Shown here in pieces: positions 1 to 9,369 of a stretch of 64,000 nucleotides of DNA. Origin of the DNA: Yoonia sp. (lineage in GTDB: Bacteria; Pseudomonadota; Alphaproteobacteria; Rhodobacterales; Rhodobacteraceae); contig NZ_JANQTS010000039.1 in NCBI RefSeq assembly GCF_030731595.1, positions 1 to 64,000 on the forward strand, read 5' to 3'. The position numbers were made by a program, and so were the translations under genes. Position 1 is the first letter of the stretch, and each line of letters starts with the position of its first letter. The notes under the pieces were generated by a model. That model was not told the origin of the DNA, did no database searches, and worked only from the letters and a program-made list of their open reading frames with translations.

Positions 1-92
1 GTCCCGCAAAGCAGACTTTGAAGCAGACAGCCTACAAAGTCCGCTCTCGCTCAGACACAATTGGGGTGAGTGCTTATATCGTATCTACCCAC

Positions 93-401
93 CTAAAACC
101 TCTCCGCCCGCAGCACTTGCGCGTCGGTGATGCTGACGACGCCGATATGCTTTTCAACGACGCCAAAGGCCGCATCAAGCAACCCGTCCAGTCGTTCCGG
201 TTTGATCAAGCACACAACCGACACCATGCCCGCCCGGCCGACCTGACCTTCGCGGGTCCAGACCCCTGACCTGCCCGAACCGCCCAGCACGGGCAGAATG
301 GTGAACCCTGTGACCCCGGCATTGGTCAGGGCTTGTGTCAGCCGTCTTTCAAGCGGCGCCTCGATCACGATTTCAACCCGTTTTGCGGTATGCGTTTGCA
401 T
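93..401 (-). CDS. PII-like signalling protein, SbtB-like
   Basis: 102-aa ORF with PII-like pattern (RVEIVIEAPLERRLTQALTNAGVTGFTILPVLGGSGRSGVW...); directly downstream (1-nt gap) of an SbtA-type permease. Confidence 0.8.
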   Translation of the reverse strand: MQTHTAKRVEIVIEAPLERRLTQALTNAGVTGFTILPVLGGSGRSGVWTREGQVGRAGMVSVVCLIKPERLDGLLDAAFGVVEKHIGVVSITDAQVLRAERF

Positions 402-402
402 G

Positions 403-1380
403 TCAGACTCCGACTGCGATTTGCGCTATGGCAAGATAAAGCGGGATACCAAGCGTCAGGTTAAAGGGGAAGGTGACCCCGAGAGACAGGGTCAGGTAGA
501 CGGAAGGGTTGGCCTCTGGCAGGGCCACACGCATTGCCGCAGGCACGGCGATATAGCTGGCCGATGCGCTTAGCACCATCATCAGGACGACCCCGCCCAA
601 GGACAGTCCCACCAGCAAACCAGCCCCCAACCCGATTGCGGCACCGATCAGCGGCATGGCGATCGCAAAGCCGACAGCGCCCATGCTGACCACGCCACGC
701 GACTGCCGCAGCCCACGTCCGGCGATCAGGCCCATATCCAAAAGGAAGAGGCACAGCACCCCTTTGAATGGGGCCACAATAAAGGGGCTTATTTCGTCGA
801 GCCCCTTTTCGCCGGTAATTGCACCGATAAAGAACGCGCCCACAAGCAGCACGATAGACCCGTTCAGCAGCAGTTCGCGCATCAGTCCCGGCTCCATCTT
901 GCCGCCACCACCGCTGCGCGCCACTAGCCAAAGCGCCGACAAGATCGCAGGGGCCTCCATCACGGCGGCAACCGCGACCATATAGCCCTCGGATGAGATC
1001 ATCCGGCCTTGAAGAACAGAGGTCGCCGCCACGAAGGTCACGATGCTGATCGAGCCATAATGTGCAGCCACGGCAGCTGCATCTATGTTGGACAGGCCCG
1101 TCATGAACCGCAACATCGCAAATGCGATCAATGGCAGACCAAAGGACAGTACCAACCCTGCAATCAGCGACAAGATCAGCGTCTGATCAATGCCGTGCGT
1201 ACTGACTGCAACGCCACCTTTGAAGCCGATGGCAAAAAGCAGATAGATCGACATGCCTTTGGCCACGGCCTCGGGGATCGTGAGGTCAGACCGGGCCAAG
1301 GCCGCAGCAAGGCCCAAGGCAAAGCTGAGGATGATGGGCGAGATCAGGTTTGCACCTGCAAGCGATAGAATTTCCTGCAT
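403..1380 (-). CDS. Sodium-dependent bicarbonate transport family permease (SbtA-like)
   Basis: 325-aa polytopic membrane protein with SbtA-like C-terminus SASASYIAVPAAMRVALPEANPSVYLTLSLGVTFPFNLTLGIPLY. Confidence 0.88.
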   Translation of the reverse strand: MQEILSLAGANLISPIILSFALGLAAALARSDLTIPEAVAKGMSIYLLFAIGFKGGVAVSTHGIDQTLILSLIAGLVLSFGLPLIAFAMLRFMTGLSNIDAAAVAAHYGSISIVTFVAATSVLQGRMISSEGYMVAVAAVMEAPAILSALWLVARSGGGGKMEPGLMRELLLNGSIVLLVGAFFIGAITGEKGLDEISPFIVAPFKGVLCLFLLDMGLIAGRGLRQSRGVVSMGAVGFAIAMPLIGAAIGLGAGLLVGLSLGGVVLMMVLSASASYIAVPAAMRVALPEANPSVYLTLSLGVTFPFNLTLGIPLYLAIAQIAVGV

Positions 1381-1460
1381 CTGTTCCCACTCTTTTCAGT
1401 TTAGCGGGTCCTAGGGGACTCACCTCAATCTGGCAAGAGTGCTGGTCCGACCTGCGTCGT

Positions 1461-2108
1461 TTAAATCGGGTTAAAGGTATCGCTTTGAGGATCGAAAGCT
1501 TCCAATCCGCCCTCGCCAATATCGTTCCAAAGGCCATGAAGCGACAGCCTGTCATCTTCCACGGCTGTCTTCACAAAGGGAAAGGTCATGAGGTTTTCAA
1601 GCGAGATGACAACGCTGGCCTTTTCAAGCGCGCGCTTGCGGGTCGCGTCATCGCCATCAGGAAGGCTGGCATATCCGGGGCGGAGAATTTCCATCCAGCG
1701 TCCGACAAAGCTGCTCGATTCCTCAAGCTCAGGCGCGTGACCCGAACACATGTTGTAGCACCCTTCGACGCCACCGCATCCCGAATGACCCAAGACAATC
1801 AGATGAGCCACTTTGAGGGTCGTCACAGCGTATTCGACCGCGGCCGATGTGCCGTGGTTTTGCCCATCGGGATTAAACTGCGGAACAAGATTGGCGATAT
1901 TGCGATGAATAAAGAACTCGCCCTGATCGGCCCCGAAGATGGATGTCACATGCACGCGGCTGTCACAGCAGGAAATCACCATCGACCTTGGATGCTGACC
2001 GTCTTCAGCCAGCCTGCGGTACCAGCCCTTGTTTTCCGTATAAACGGTAGCCTTCCAACCATAGTAACGGTTGACCAGATAGGCCGGAAGCGGACGGGCA
2101 TGCTGCAT
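1461..2108 (-). CDS. Beta-class carbonic anhydrase
   Basis: CDSRV and HSGCGG zinc-site motifs (ISCCDSRVHVTSIFGADQGEFFIHRNIANLV, VLGHSGCGGV); ORF extends to 2147, start at 2108 preferred. Confidence 0.92.
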   Translation of the reverse strand: MQHARPLPAYLVNRYYGWKATVYTENKGWYRRLAEDGQHPRSMVISCCDSRVHVTSIFGADQGEFFIHRNIANLVPQFNPDGQNHGTSAAVEYAVTTLKVAHLIVLGHSGCGGVEGCYNMCSGHAPELEESSSFVGRWMEILRPGYASLPDGDDATRKRALEKASVVISLENLMTFPFVKTAVEDDRLSLHGLWNDIGEGGLEAFDPQSDTFNPI

Positions 2109-2220
2109 TGTGACATCTTTCGCTGTTGGGCGAGGGATACGTGGCATTTACATGAATTTCGAGGAGTTTTTCACATTGATGTCAACCTTCTGGGAACCTT
2201 GTTCTGTCAAAAGCGGTCTC

Positions 2221-2637
2221 ATGGAAACTGTGACACCATTCCCGCCCTCTGTCTGTGCTGCATCAAGCGATGTGGTGGTTTTGAACTGTCCGCATCAGAT
2301 GCATTTCGATCCGGCACCCCTCCGCAGGCTTTTTGCCGAGAAAGATCAGCGTGTCGCGGAAGAGGTCGTTTGCCGGATGTTAGAAGACATTGCGTTGCGT
2401 CTCGACATGATGCAGCGCGGCTTGGCTGCCTGTGATTTCGGGCGGATGCGCCGCCCCGCGCGGCGCATTGGGCATATTGCGGACCAGATTGGCCTTACCG
2501 AAGTTGCGATTGCAGCCGCGCATGTCTGCCGGTGCCTGACGCAAAACGATGGTGTCGCACTCGAGGCGACAATGGCACGTTTGGAAAGAGGCTTTGACGT
2601 GGCCGTATCAGAGATTTGGAATTTCCGGGAATTATAG
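2221..2637 (+). CDS. Hypothetical protein, small helical, possibly Hpt-domain-like
   Basis: C-terminal helical segment LRRLFAEKDQRVAEEVVCRMLEDIALRLDMMQRGL...RIGHIADQIGL; start uncertain (2110, 2179 or 2221). Confidence 0.5.
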   Translation: METVTPFPPSVCAASSDVVVLNCPHQMHFDPAPLRRLFAEKDQRVAEEVVCRMLEDIALRLDMMQRGLAACDFGRMRRPARRIGHIADQIGLTEVAIAAAHVCRCLTQNDGVALEATMARLERGFDVAVSEIWNFREL

Positions 2638-2713
2638 CAGGGGCATCACAGCCACTTGCAGGTTGCAGGCAGGCCGCTAGGTTGGGGTGACAGCAGCTTT
2701 CGAAGGATACGCC

Positions 2714-4093
2714 ATGCCGCTCGCCTTTGCCGAACCTACCGACCACGCCATTCCCGTCCATATCGTAACGACAGACGGTCTTGATGCGGCTTTGGCTGCC
2801 CTGACAGATCAGGGGCGCACTTGGGCCGAGGTGCAGGGATTTACAGCGGAGTTGGGACAGGTCCTGACACTCCCCGACGACGCCGGCGGGATTGCGCAGG
2901 TCTTGGTCGGATACGGTACCGCGGCCAAGCGCGCGCGCGGGCGTTTTCATATCGGTGCCGTTGCGCGCAAGTTGCCGATCGGAACCTATAAGATCGCGAG
3001 CGGTCTAGCCGGCGCCGACCTGGACGAGGCTGCTCTGGCCTGGTTGCTGGCAGGCTACAGCTATGACCGCTACAAAAGGCCGTCACCTGCGATCGCACGG
3101 CTTGTCGCACCCGACGAGGTCGATGCAGGGCGGATCGCCACCATCGCCAATGGAGAAGCGCTGACACGGGAGCTGATCAATACACCTGCTTCGGACATGG
3201 GACCGGACGAATTGGAGGAAGCATCGCGCACGCTGGCCGCCGGACACGACGCGCAGATCAATGTCATCAGAGGCGATGATCTGATCATGTCCAATTTTCC
3301 GATGATCCACACGGTCGGTCGGGCGTCTACCCGCGCGCCCCGACTGATTGATTTGCGCTGGGGGACGGCCGGGCCAATGCTGACTTTGGTCGGCAAAGGC
3401 GTTTGTTTCGATACCGGCGGTCTGAATATCAAGCCGGGCAGTTCCATGGGTCTGATGAAGAAAGACATGGGAGGCGCTGCAACCGTCTTGGGCCTTGCCC
3501 ATATGATTATGGCTTTGGAGATGCCGTTGCGCTTGCGGGTCCTGATTCCGGCGGTCGAAAACGCCATTGACGGCAATGCATTCCGCCCACAGGATATTCT
3601 GACCTCACGCAAGGGGCTGACTGTTGAAATCAACAATACCGATGCCGAAGGGCGGTTGGTTCTGGCCGATGCGCTGACACTTTCGGACGAGGATAACCCT
3701 GATCTGGTCATCTCGATGGCCACATTGACTGGGGCGGCACGTGTGGCGGTTGGCCCCGATCTGTCGCCATTCTTTACGGATAATGATGCGCATGCCGCAG
3801 CTTTGGCGCGCGCCGCAAGCAGAGTTGCGGACCCAGTTTGGCGGCTGCCGTTTCATGAACCCTACGAGAACATGATCGAGCCGGGCATCGCCGATCTTGA
3901 CAACGCGCCCTCTGGGGGAATGGCAGGCTGCATCACGGCGGCACTTTTCCTGCGTCGTTTTGTGGAAAGCCCTTACATGCATTTCGACATCTACGGCTGG
4001 CAGCCGATAGCTGCCCCTGCGCGACCCAAAGGCGGGGTTGGCATGGGTGCGCGTGCAGTTCTCGAAGCCTTGCCAGAGCTTTTGGGCCTATGA
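2714..4093 (+). CDS. Leucyl aminopeptidase family protein (M17)
   Basis: VGKGVCFDTGGLNIKP and NTDAEGRLVLADAL motifs of the M17 family. Confidence 0.95.
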   Translation: MPLAFAEPTDHAIPVHIVTTDGLDAALAALTDQGRTWAEVQGFTAELGQVLTLPDDAGGIAQVLVGYGTAAKRARGRFHIGAVARKLPIGTYKIASGLAGADLDEAALAWLLAGYSYDRYKRPSPAIARLVAPDEVDAGRIATIANGEALTRELINTPASDMGPDELEEASRTLAAGHDAQINVIRGDDLIMSNFPMIHTVGRASTRAPRLIDLRWGTAGPMLTLVGKGVCFDTGGLNIKPGSSMGLMKKDMGGAATVLGLAHMIMALEMPLRLRVLIPAVENAIDGNAFRPQDILTSRKGLTVEINNTDAEGRLVLADALTLSDEDNPDLVISMATLTGAARVAVGPDLSPFFTDNDAHAAALARAASRVADPVWRLPFHEPYENMIEPGIADLDNAPSGGMAGCITAALFLRRFVESPYMHFDIYGWQPIAAPARPKGGVGMGARAVLEALPELLGL

Positions 4094-4905
4094 CCGACCG
4101 CCGCCTGACGCCTGCAAATGGGCGCGTTGCGGCCTTGCATCTTGCCGGACAGGTGACAGCGGACAAATTTCTGGAAGGCTGGTCGATGATGGTCGGCCCT
4201 GAGGTCACTGATCTGTGCGCCAGTCCGGACGGGCCGCGCGACAGACAACTCTTGATGGGTGCCGTCGTCACGGTTTTTGAAAATCGCGCTGGATGGTCCT
4301 TTGTGCAGGTTGCTGACGGCTACGTTGGATATGTAAGCTCCAATGCACTTGATGAGGTCCTGACACCCACGCATTTTGTGGCCTCTGTAGCGACCCACGC
4401 CTATGTCGCAGAGGATTTCAAATCGCGAAACCTGTGCAGTTTACCCTTTGCTGCGCGGGTGACAGTGCTGGACGAACGGCGCAAGTTTTTCGAAACCAAC
4501 GCGGGTTTTATTCCAAAGAGCCATTTGCGCGGGCTGGATCGCCCTTTCAACGACCCTGCCACCGTCGCGCAGTTGCATTTTGGCGTGCCTTACCTTTGGG
4601 GTGGGAATTCGACCCGTGGGATCGACTGCTCTGGATTGATCGCGGCCAGCCTTGCTGCTTGTGATATCGCCTGCCCCGCTGATAGTGACATGCAGCGCGA
4701 CGGTTTGGGGCAATCGTTTGATGGGCCGTTCCAGCGGGGTGATCTTGTGTTCTGGCAGGGGCATGTTGGGATGATGGTGGACCCTGACACGCTCATTCAC
4801 GCAAACGCGCATCATATGGCAACGGTTTACGAGCCGGTGGAACGGGCAATTCTGCGCATCGATGCCCAAGGTGACGGGCCGGTGGTTGCGCGCAAACGGC
4901 TCTAA
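4090..4905 (+). CDS. C40 family peptidase (NlpC/P60) with N-terminal SH3-like region
   Basis: FGVPYLWGGNSTRGIDCSGLI catalytic Cys motif, GDLVFWQGHVGMM; overlaps previous stop (ATGA). Confidence 0.93.
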   Translation: MTDRRLTPANGRVAALHLAGQVTADKFLEGWSMMVGPEVTDLCASPDGPRDRQLLMGAVVTVFENRAGWSFVQVADGYVGYVSSNALDEVLTPTHFVASVATHAYVAEDFKSRNLCSLPFAARVTVLDERRKFFETNAGFIPKSHLRGLDRPFNDPATVAQLHFGVPYLWGGNSTRGIDCSGLIAASLAACDIACPADSDMQRDGLGQSFDGPFQRGDLVFWQGHVGMMVDPDTLIHANAHHMATVYEPVERAILRIDAQGDGPVVARKRL

Positions 4906-5372
4906 TGCAGGTTCTGCGACAGCGGTCTATTGGTCGCTGATCTGATCAATAGGATTTGTTTCAACGAAAGCCCGATTTGTGTCGCCAGATTGGTAAGGAC
5001 CAACACCGCATCAGGCCGGACCCGCGACATAGCGAACAAAAGCGCCTCTTCGCGGTCACCTTCTGCTGCTATGGCAAGGAATTGGGCAAAATATGCCTCA
5101 TCTATGCTCAGGTAGTCCTCATAGATGGCATGGGGTGCCGATGGGTCTTGCTGATAAAGCCCATAAATTTCGATAAATTCTGCCCATAACGTGACGATTC
5201 GATGCCCTCGTTGAGGGCCAATTGTCTCATAGATTTCGGCGGTCATTCTTGCACGACCGGCTTGCCCATCGGCCCAGAGTCGCAAGAGCGATATGCTGAG
5301 CGCTTCCAGCTTTTGCCGGTCTGACCAGTGCGCGGAACACTGACCCGGCGGGGATCTCAGGATTGCGTTCAT
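4902..5372 (-). CDS. Hypothetical protein, translationally coupled to hemP
   Basis: 156-aa ORF whose ATG overlaps the hemP stop (ATGA). Confidence 0.65.
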   Translation of the reverse strand: MNAILRSPPGQCSAHWSDRQKLEALSISLLRLWADGQAGRARMTAEIYETIGPQRGHRIVTLWAEFIEIYGLYQQDPSAPHAIYEDYLSIDEAYFAQFLAIAAEGDREEALLFAMSRVRPDAVLVLTNLATQIGLSLKQILLIRSATNRPLSQNLH

Positions 5373-5536
5373 TTCGTCAAGATCAGCTTGCCCGCACGTG
5401 TGATGCGCAGGGTATAAATCTGATCATTCAACGTGATCTGTGCCTGATTACCACCTTTTGTGAGGTCAGTAACAGTATAGACGGGAACGCTGGGTGGCGA
5501 CGGGGTTCTTTGCAAAGGCGCGCTGTGGATGTTCAT
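5369..5536 (-). CDS. hemP: Hemin uptake protein HemP (55 aa, absent from ORF track)
   Basis: Hand translation MNIHSAPLQRTPSPPSVPVYTVTDLTKGGNQAQITLNDQIYTLRITRAGKLILTK*; matches HemP pattern (L..GG..A.I.L..Q.Y.LRITR.GKLILTK). Confidence 0.9.
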   Translation of the reverse strand: MNIHSAPLQRTPSPPSVPVYTVTDLTKGGNQAQITLNDQIYTLRITRAGKLILTK

Positions 5537-5685
5537 CGCTTCTGCTTTCTCTGCGCTGGTACACGATCAAAGAAATCTTCCAGTGGTATAGTTTCCGATG
5601 TGTCCAGCAACGCGAAGAGTTCTTCCAATGTGCGGCGATCTTGCGACGCCTCGCCTATGTTTTCAATCTTGTCTGTTCGTTGCAT
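5533..5685 (-). CDS. Small hypothetical protein upstream of hemP
   Basis: MQRTDKIENIGEASQDRRTLEELFALLDTSETIPLEDFFDRVPAQRKQKR; AAAGGA Shine-Dalgarno before ATG at 5685; stop overlaps hemP start (ATGA). Confidence 0.6.
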   Translation of the reverse strand: MQRTDKIENIGEASQDRRTLEELFALLDTSETIPLEDFFDRVPAQRKQKR

Positions 5686-5808
5686 CGCCGGTGTCCTTTC
5701 ATCTTCATGATCGGGCTTCCTTTGGTGCTGCAAAGGTGGCTGGATACAAGGCACAGTCTGCGCTGGGCATCTGCGAAAGTCAATCCGACTTTTTTAGTCA
5801 AGTATTTA

Positions 5809-6162
5809 TTATTCGACTGCGCGGATCAGTTTGCGCTCCAACACGCGCAAGACCTGCCGCAGATCATTGCCGCGCTTCAGGACCTGCCCGTCCATGGCGA
5901 TCACCGCATACTGGCCTTGCTTGAGGCGCAGCTTTGGCCGTTTTTCAATGCGGTAAAGCGGGTTTTCCGCGGTCCGTCTGAACACCGAGAATATGGCAAC
6001 ATCGCGAAGATGCGACATTCCGTAGTCGCGCCATTCACCGGCTGCGACCATCCGGCCATAAAGCCCGAGAATCACATTGAGTTCGGTGCGGTGGAACGCA
6101 ACCTGCTCGGGTGCATGAAACGAGGGAGAGGGTTGATAGGTCATAACAAAGACTTGCCCCAA
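5809..6162 (-). CDS. DUF2794 family protein
   Basis: 117-aa alphaproteobacterial conserved protein (ELNVILGLYGRMVAAGEWRDYGMSHLRDVAIFSVFRR). Confidence 0.8.
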   Translation of the reverse strand: MGQVFVMTYQPSPSFHAPEQVAFHRTELNVILGLYGRMVAAGEWRDYGMSHLRDVAIFSVFRRTAENPLYRIEKRPKLRLKQGQYAVIAMDGQVLKRGNDLRQVLRVLERKLIRAVE

Positions 6163-6359
6163 ACCCCTGCAAAATCAAGGTTTCTTGTGAGGCTGCCTTT
6201 GTTTCGCCTTAAAAATAACACGCGACGGCCCCTTATATTGCCAACTGGGAACACAACTCGACGTGATATTGGAACTATAGCGAAATGCTACCCCGATGTC
6301 GCGGTCAATAGCCCCCACCCAGTTCGTGACATCGGGGAATTTCGTTTCCCCTCCCAGAC

Positions 6360-6629
6360 CTAGCCGCAATCAATCATCTGGATTGTTTCGTTCTCGCCGA
6401 TCATGAAATTGATCCGGTCGGGGCGGAAGTCTCTCGTGACGGCATCGCCGGGGCGGATCACGCGGACCGGACCCAAAAGCAAGACACGTTCGAGTGCTGT
6501 CGCATCCTGATCAATGAGATTGGCATATGCCGCGGCGTTGCAGGTGTCTTCGAGTTGCGGCGGAAGCGTCGGGGTCGGCGTCGGCGCGGCGCAACCGGCG
6601 AGGACGATGAAGGCAATGGTCCGTTTCAT
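6360..6629 (-). CDS. Small lipoprotein, peptidase inhibitor I78-like
   Basis: Lipobox VLAGC; TCNAAAYANLIDQDATAL and pattern PVRVIRPGDAVTRDFRPDRINFMIGENETIQMIDCG. Confidence 0.82.
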   Translation of the reverse strand: MKRTIAFIVLAGCAAPTPTPTLPPQLEDTCNAAAYANLIDQDATALERVLLLGPVRVIRPGDAVTRDFRPDRINFMIGENETIQMIDCG

Positions 6630-6739
6630 GGCTTTATTCTCGCTGGATTTGCGGTCAAAGCAAGTGAAACAGAACTCGGCTGTTGAATTCCACACGGCTT
6701 TGCCTGATCGTCTTGGCAAAGCAAAGGGAGATACCGGAC

Positions 6740-7852
6740 ATGCGTACACGTGCAGCCGTAGCATTGGCAGCGGGCAAGCCGCTTGAAGTAATGGAAGTGA
6801 ACCTTGAAGGCCCCAAGGCGGGTGAGGTTCTGGTCGAGATCAAAGCTACAGGGATTTGCCATACGGATGAGTTTACTCTGTCCGGTGCGGACCCCGAGGG
6901 CATGTTTCCCGCGATCTTGGGCCATGAAGGGGCAGGCGTTGTCGTGGAAGTGGGCGAGGGTGTCACCAGCCTGCAGCCAGGCGATCACGTTATTCCGCTT
7001 TATACGCCCGAATGCCGCGAGTGCGAATATTGTCTGAACCCGAAGACCAACCTTTGCCAGAAAATCCGCTCGACCCAAGGGGCGGGTGTCATGCCCGACG
7101 GGACGTCGCGGTTTTCGATGCTCGATGGCACGCCGATCCTGCATTACATGGGCTGTTCAACCTTTGCCAATCACACCGTCCTGCCAGAGATCGCTTTGGC
7201 GAAAGTCCGCAAAGACGCGCCTTTTGACAAGATCTGCTATATCGGCTGCGGTGTCACCACGGGGATTGGGGCAGTCATCAACACAGCCAAAGTCGAGATC
7301 GGATCGACTGCGATTGTCTTTGGTCTAGGCGGGATTGGCCTGAATGTCATTCAGGGCCTGCGTCTTGCCGGTGCCGACCAGATTGTTGGCGTCGATCTGA
7401 ACGAGGGCAAGGTCGAGATGGCCACCCGCTTTGGCATGACCCATTTTGTGAACCCCAAGAATGTGACCGGTGATATGGTCGCCCATCTGGTTGCACTGAC
7501 CGGCGGCGGAGCCGATTATACTTTTGACGCGACCGGTAATGTCGGCGTGATGCGCACGGCGCTCGAGGCGGCCCATAAAGGCTGGGGTGAAAGCATCATC
7601 ATCGGTGTGGCCCCCGCCGGTGCAGAGATTTCGACACGGCCTTTCCAGTTGGTCACAGGCCGGAGCTGGCGCGGTACAGCCTTTGGCGGCGCGCGCGGCC
7701 GGACAGATGTGCCCAAGATCGTGGATTGGTACATGCAGGGCAAGATCGAGATTGACCCGATGATCACTCACAAGCTGAGTCTTGATGACATCAACAAAGG
7801 TTTTGATCTGATGCACGCAGGTGAAAGCATCCGGGCGGTGGTCGAGTTTTGA
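6740..7852 (+). CDS. adhI: S-(hydroxymethyl)glutathione dehydrogenase / class III alcohol dehydrogenase
   Basis: RAAVALAAGKPLEVMEVNLEGPK, GHEGAGVVVEVGEGV, CRECEYCLNPKTNLCQKIR; full-length class III ADH. Confidence 0.95.
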   Translation: MRTRAAVALAAGKPLEVMEVNLEGPKAGEVLVEIKATGICHTDEFTLSGADPEGMFPAILGHEGAGVVVEVGEGVTSLQPGDHVIPLYTPECRECEYCLNPKTNLCQKIRSTQGAGVMPDGTSRFSMLDGTPILHYMGCSTFANHTVLPEIALAKVRKDAPFDKICYIGCGVTTGIGAVINTAKVEIGSTAIVFGLGGIGLNVIQGLRLAGADQIVGVDLNEGKVEMATRFGMTHFVNPKNVTGDMVAHLVALTGGGADYTFDATGNVGVMRTALEAAHKGWGESIIIGVAPAGAEISTRPFQLVTGRSWRGTAFGGARGRTDVPKIVDWYMQGKIEIDPMITHKLSLDDINKGFDLMHAGESIRAVVEF

Positions 7853-7914
7853 AAACTGACCGATAGGCGCATTGGTCCGTCTTTAACGCCGTCGCACTCT
7901 TGAAAGGATAGACG

Positions 7915-8649
7915 ATGCCCAAGGACAGAATGCTGCTTGCGGTGCTGATCGACGCCGACAACATCCCGGCCAGATATGCCAGCGAAATCCTGCGCGAGAT
8001 CACGACCTATGGCGAACCGGCCCTGCGCCGCGTCTATGGCGACTGGTCCAGCCCTGCTTTGGCCAATTGGAAGCGCGAAGTGGTTGAACTGGGGATGGTT
8101 GCCAATCAGGAAACCGCCAATACCAAAGGCAAGAATGCCAGTGACATTGGGCTGGTGATTGACGCGATGGACATCCTGCACACGGGCCGGTTTGACGGGT
8201 TTGTGCTGGTGTCATCGGACAGTGACTTTACAGCACTTGCCAACCGGTTGCGTGAGGACGGGGTCGAGGTGATCGGGATTGGCGAGGCAAAGGCTCCTGT
8301 CAGTCTGCGCAATGTCTGCAACCGCTTTATCCTGATCGAGAATATTGTCGGGTCCGACAAAGACCAGACGAAGGCCGAAGCACCGAAAACGGAGAAAGTG
8401 GCGCAGAGTGCCAGCAATCGCCAGCCGCCCTCGAAAGCTGTGCCTTTGATCATCAAGGCAATGGAAAGCATCGACAGCGAAGGTGATTGGTTTTCGCTCG
8501 GGCCCTTGGGCCAGCACATCACCCGCGCCCATCCTGATTTTGATCCGCGCACCTATGGCAGCCCCAAGCTGAGCGACCTGCTGGCCAAGACAGGGCGTTT
8601 CGAGGTCAAGAAAGAAGGCAAAACCGTCGAAGTGCGACGGTTAGACTAG
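7915..8649 (+). CDS. NYN domain protein (LabA/DUF88-like) with C-terminal OST-HTH/LOTUS-like domain
   Basis: LIDADNIPARYASEILREI, KNASDIGLVIDAMDILHTGRFDGFVLVSSDSDFTALA; C-terminal winged-helix-like region. Confidence 0.9.
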   Translation: MPKDRMLLAVLIDADNIPARYASEILREITTYGEPALRRVYGDWSSPALANWKREVVELGMVANQETANTKGKNASDIGLVIDAMDILHTGRFDGFVLVSSDSDFTALANRLREDGVEVIGIGEAKAPVSLRNVCNRFILIENIVGSDKDQTKAEAPKTEKVAQSASNRQPPSKAVPLIIKAMESIDSEGDWFSLGPLGQHITRAHPDFDPRTYGSPKLSDLLAKTGRFEVKKEGKTVEVRRLD

Positions 8650-9263
8650 GCGCTGTAGCGCGCCATGAACATTTCGACCGCGCCGTTGACCACACGCAGT
8701 TTTTCTGCGGGGGTAAAGTCGTCATTCATGTTGAAGACCATGCGCGGAAAAAGATCGGCCTTGCACAGCTCGTGGAATTGCTCGGCGGCGAGGTTGAAAT
8801 CCGTGATCTCCAACTCGCCTTTCTCAGCGGCTTGCTTGAAAAACTCTACCAGACGGTTGCGGATCAGCATGGGGCCGCTTTCATAGAATTCGCGCCCCAG
8901 TTCGGGAAAGCGATCGCTTTCGCCGACGCAAATCCGGAAGATCTGTTTGCCGAATTTCGACGTGATAAAATCGACCATTTCGACCGCGATATCGTGCAAG
9001 ACCTGACCCACCGGCGCATTCATATCGATTGTTTCGATCGCATGATCGGCCTGACGGGCGCATTCGGTGCGGGCCACCTGCATGAACAGGAACCGCTTGT
9101 CAGGGAAATAACTGTAGAGGGTCGCCTTGGAGACACCTGCCGCTTTGGCGATGTCATCGACCGAGGCGCCTTCGAAACCGTCAGAGAGGAAGACTTGTCT
9201 GGCGCCTTCCAGCACCTGATCAAATTTCCGTCCCTTCTTGGGTTCTACCGTGCCGTCTGGCAT
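8646..9263 (-). CDS. TetR/AcrR family transcriptional regulator
   Basis: N-terminal HTH FEGASVDDIAKAAGVSKATLYSYFPDKRFLF; strong SD GGGGAGG. Confidence 0.93.
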   Translation of the reverse strand: MPDGTVEPKKGRKFDQVLEGARQVFLSDGFEGASVDDIAKAAGVSKATLYSYFPDKRFLFMQVARTECARQADHAIETIDMNAPVGQVLHDIAVEMVDFITSKFGKQIFRICVGESDRFPELGREFYESGPMLIRNRLVEFFKQAAEKGELEITDFNLAAEQFHELCKADLFPRMVFNMNDDFTPAEKLRVVNGAVEMFMARYSA

Positions 9264-9293
9264 TTTTGCCTCCCCTTATGAGCCCCTACCATA

Positions 9294-9307
9294 AACTAAC
9301 CGGTTCA
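9294..9307. promoter_or_regulatory. Putative TetR operator (AACTAACCGGTTCA)
   Basis: Near-palindrome 31 nt upstream of the TetR start codon; resembles the two sites at 9593-9643. Confidence 0.5.
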
Positions 9308-9326
9308 CTTCGGGCAAGGGCATTAC

Positions 9327-9362
9327 AGCGATGGGGTCAGGGGGATGAGGGACCCCATCGCT
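9327..9362 (-). terminator. Strong stem-loop downstream of the small secreted protein
   Basis: Perfect 12-bp arms AGCGATGGGGTC / GACCCCATCGCT with a 12-nt loop; no clear U tract. Confidence 0.55.
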
Positions 9363-9369
9363 GGGCGCG

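Noticed and set aside
1-92. Short leading sequence and ORF 18..269
   Set aside because: Antisense to the PII-like gene; the first ~90 nt show no supportable feature.
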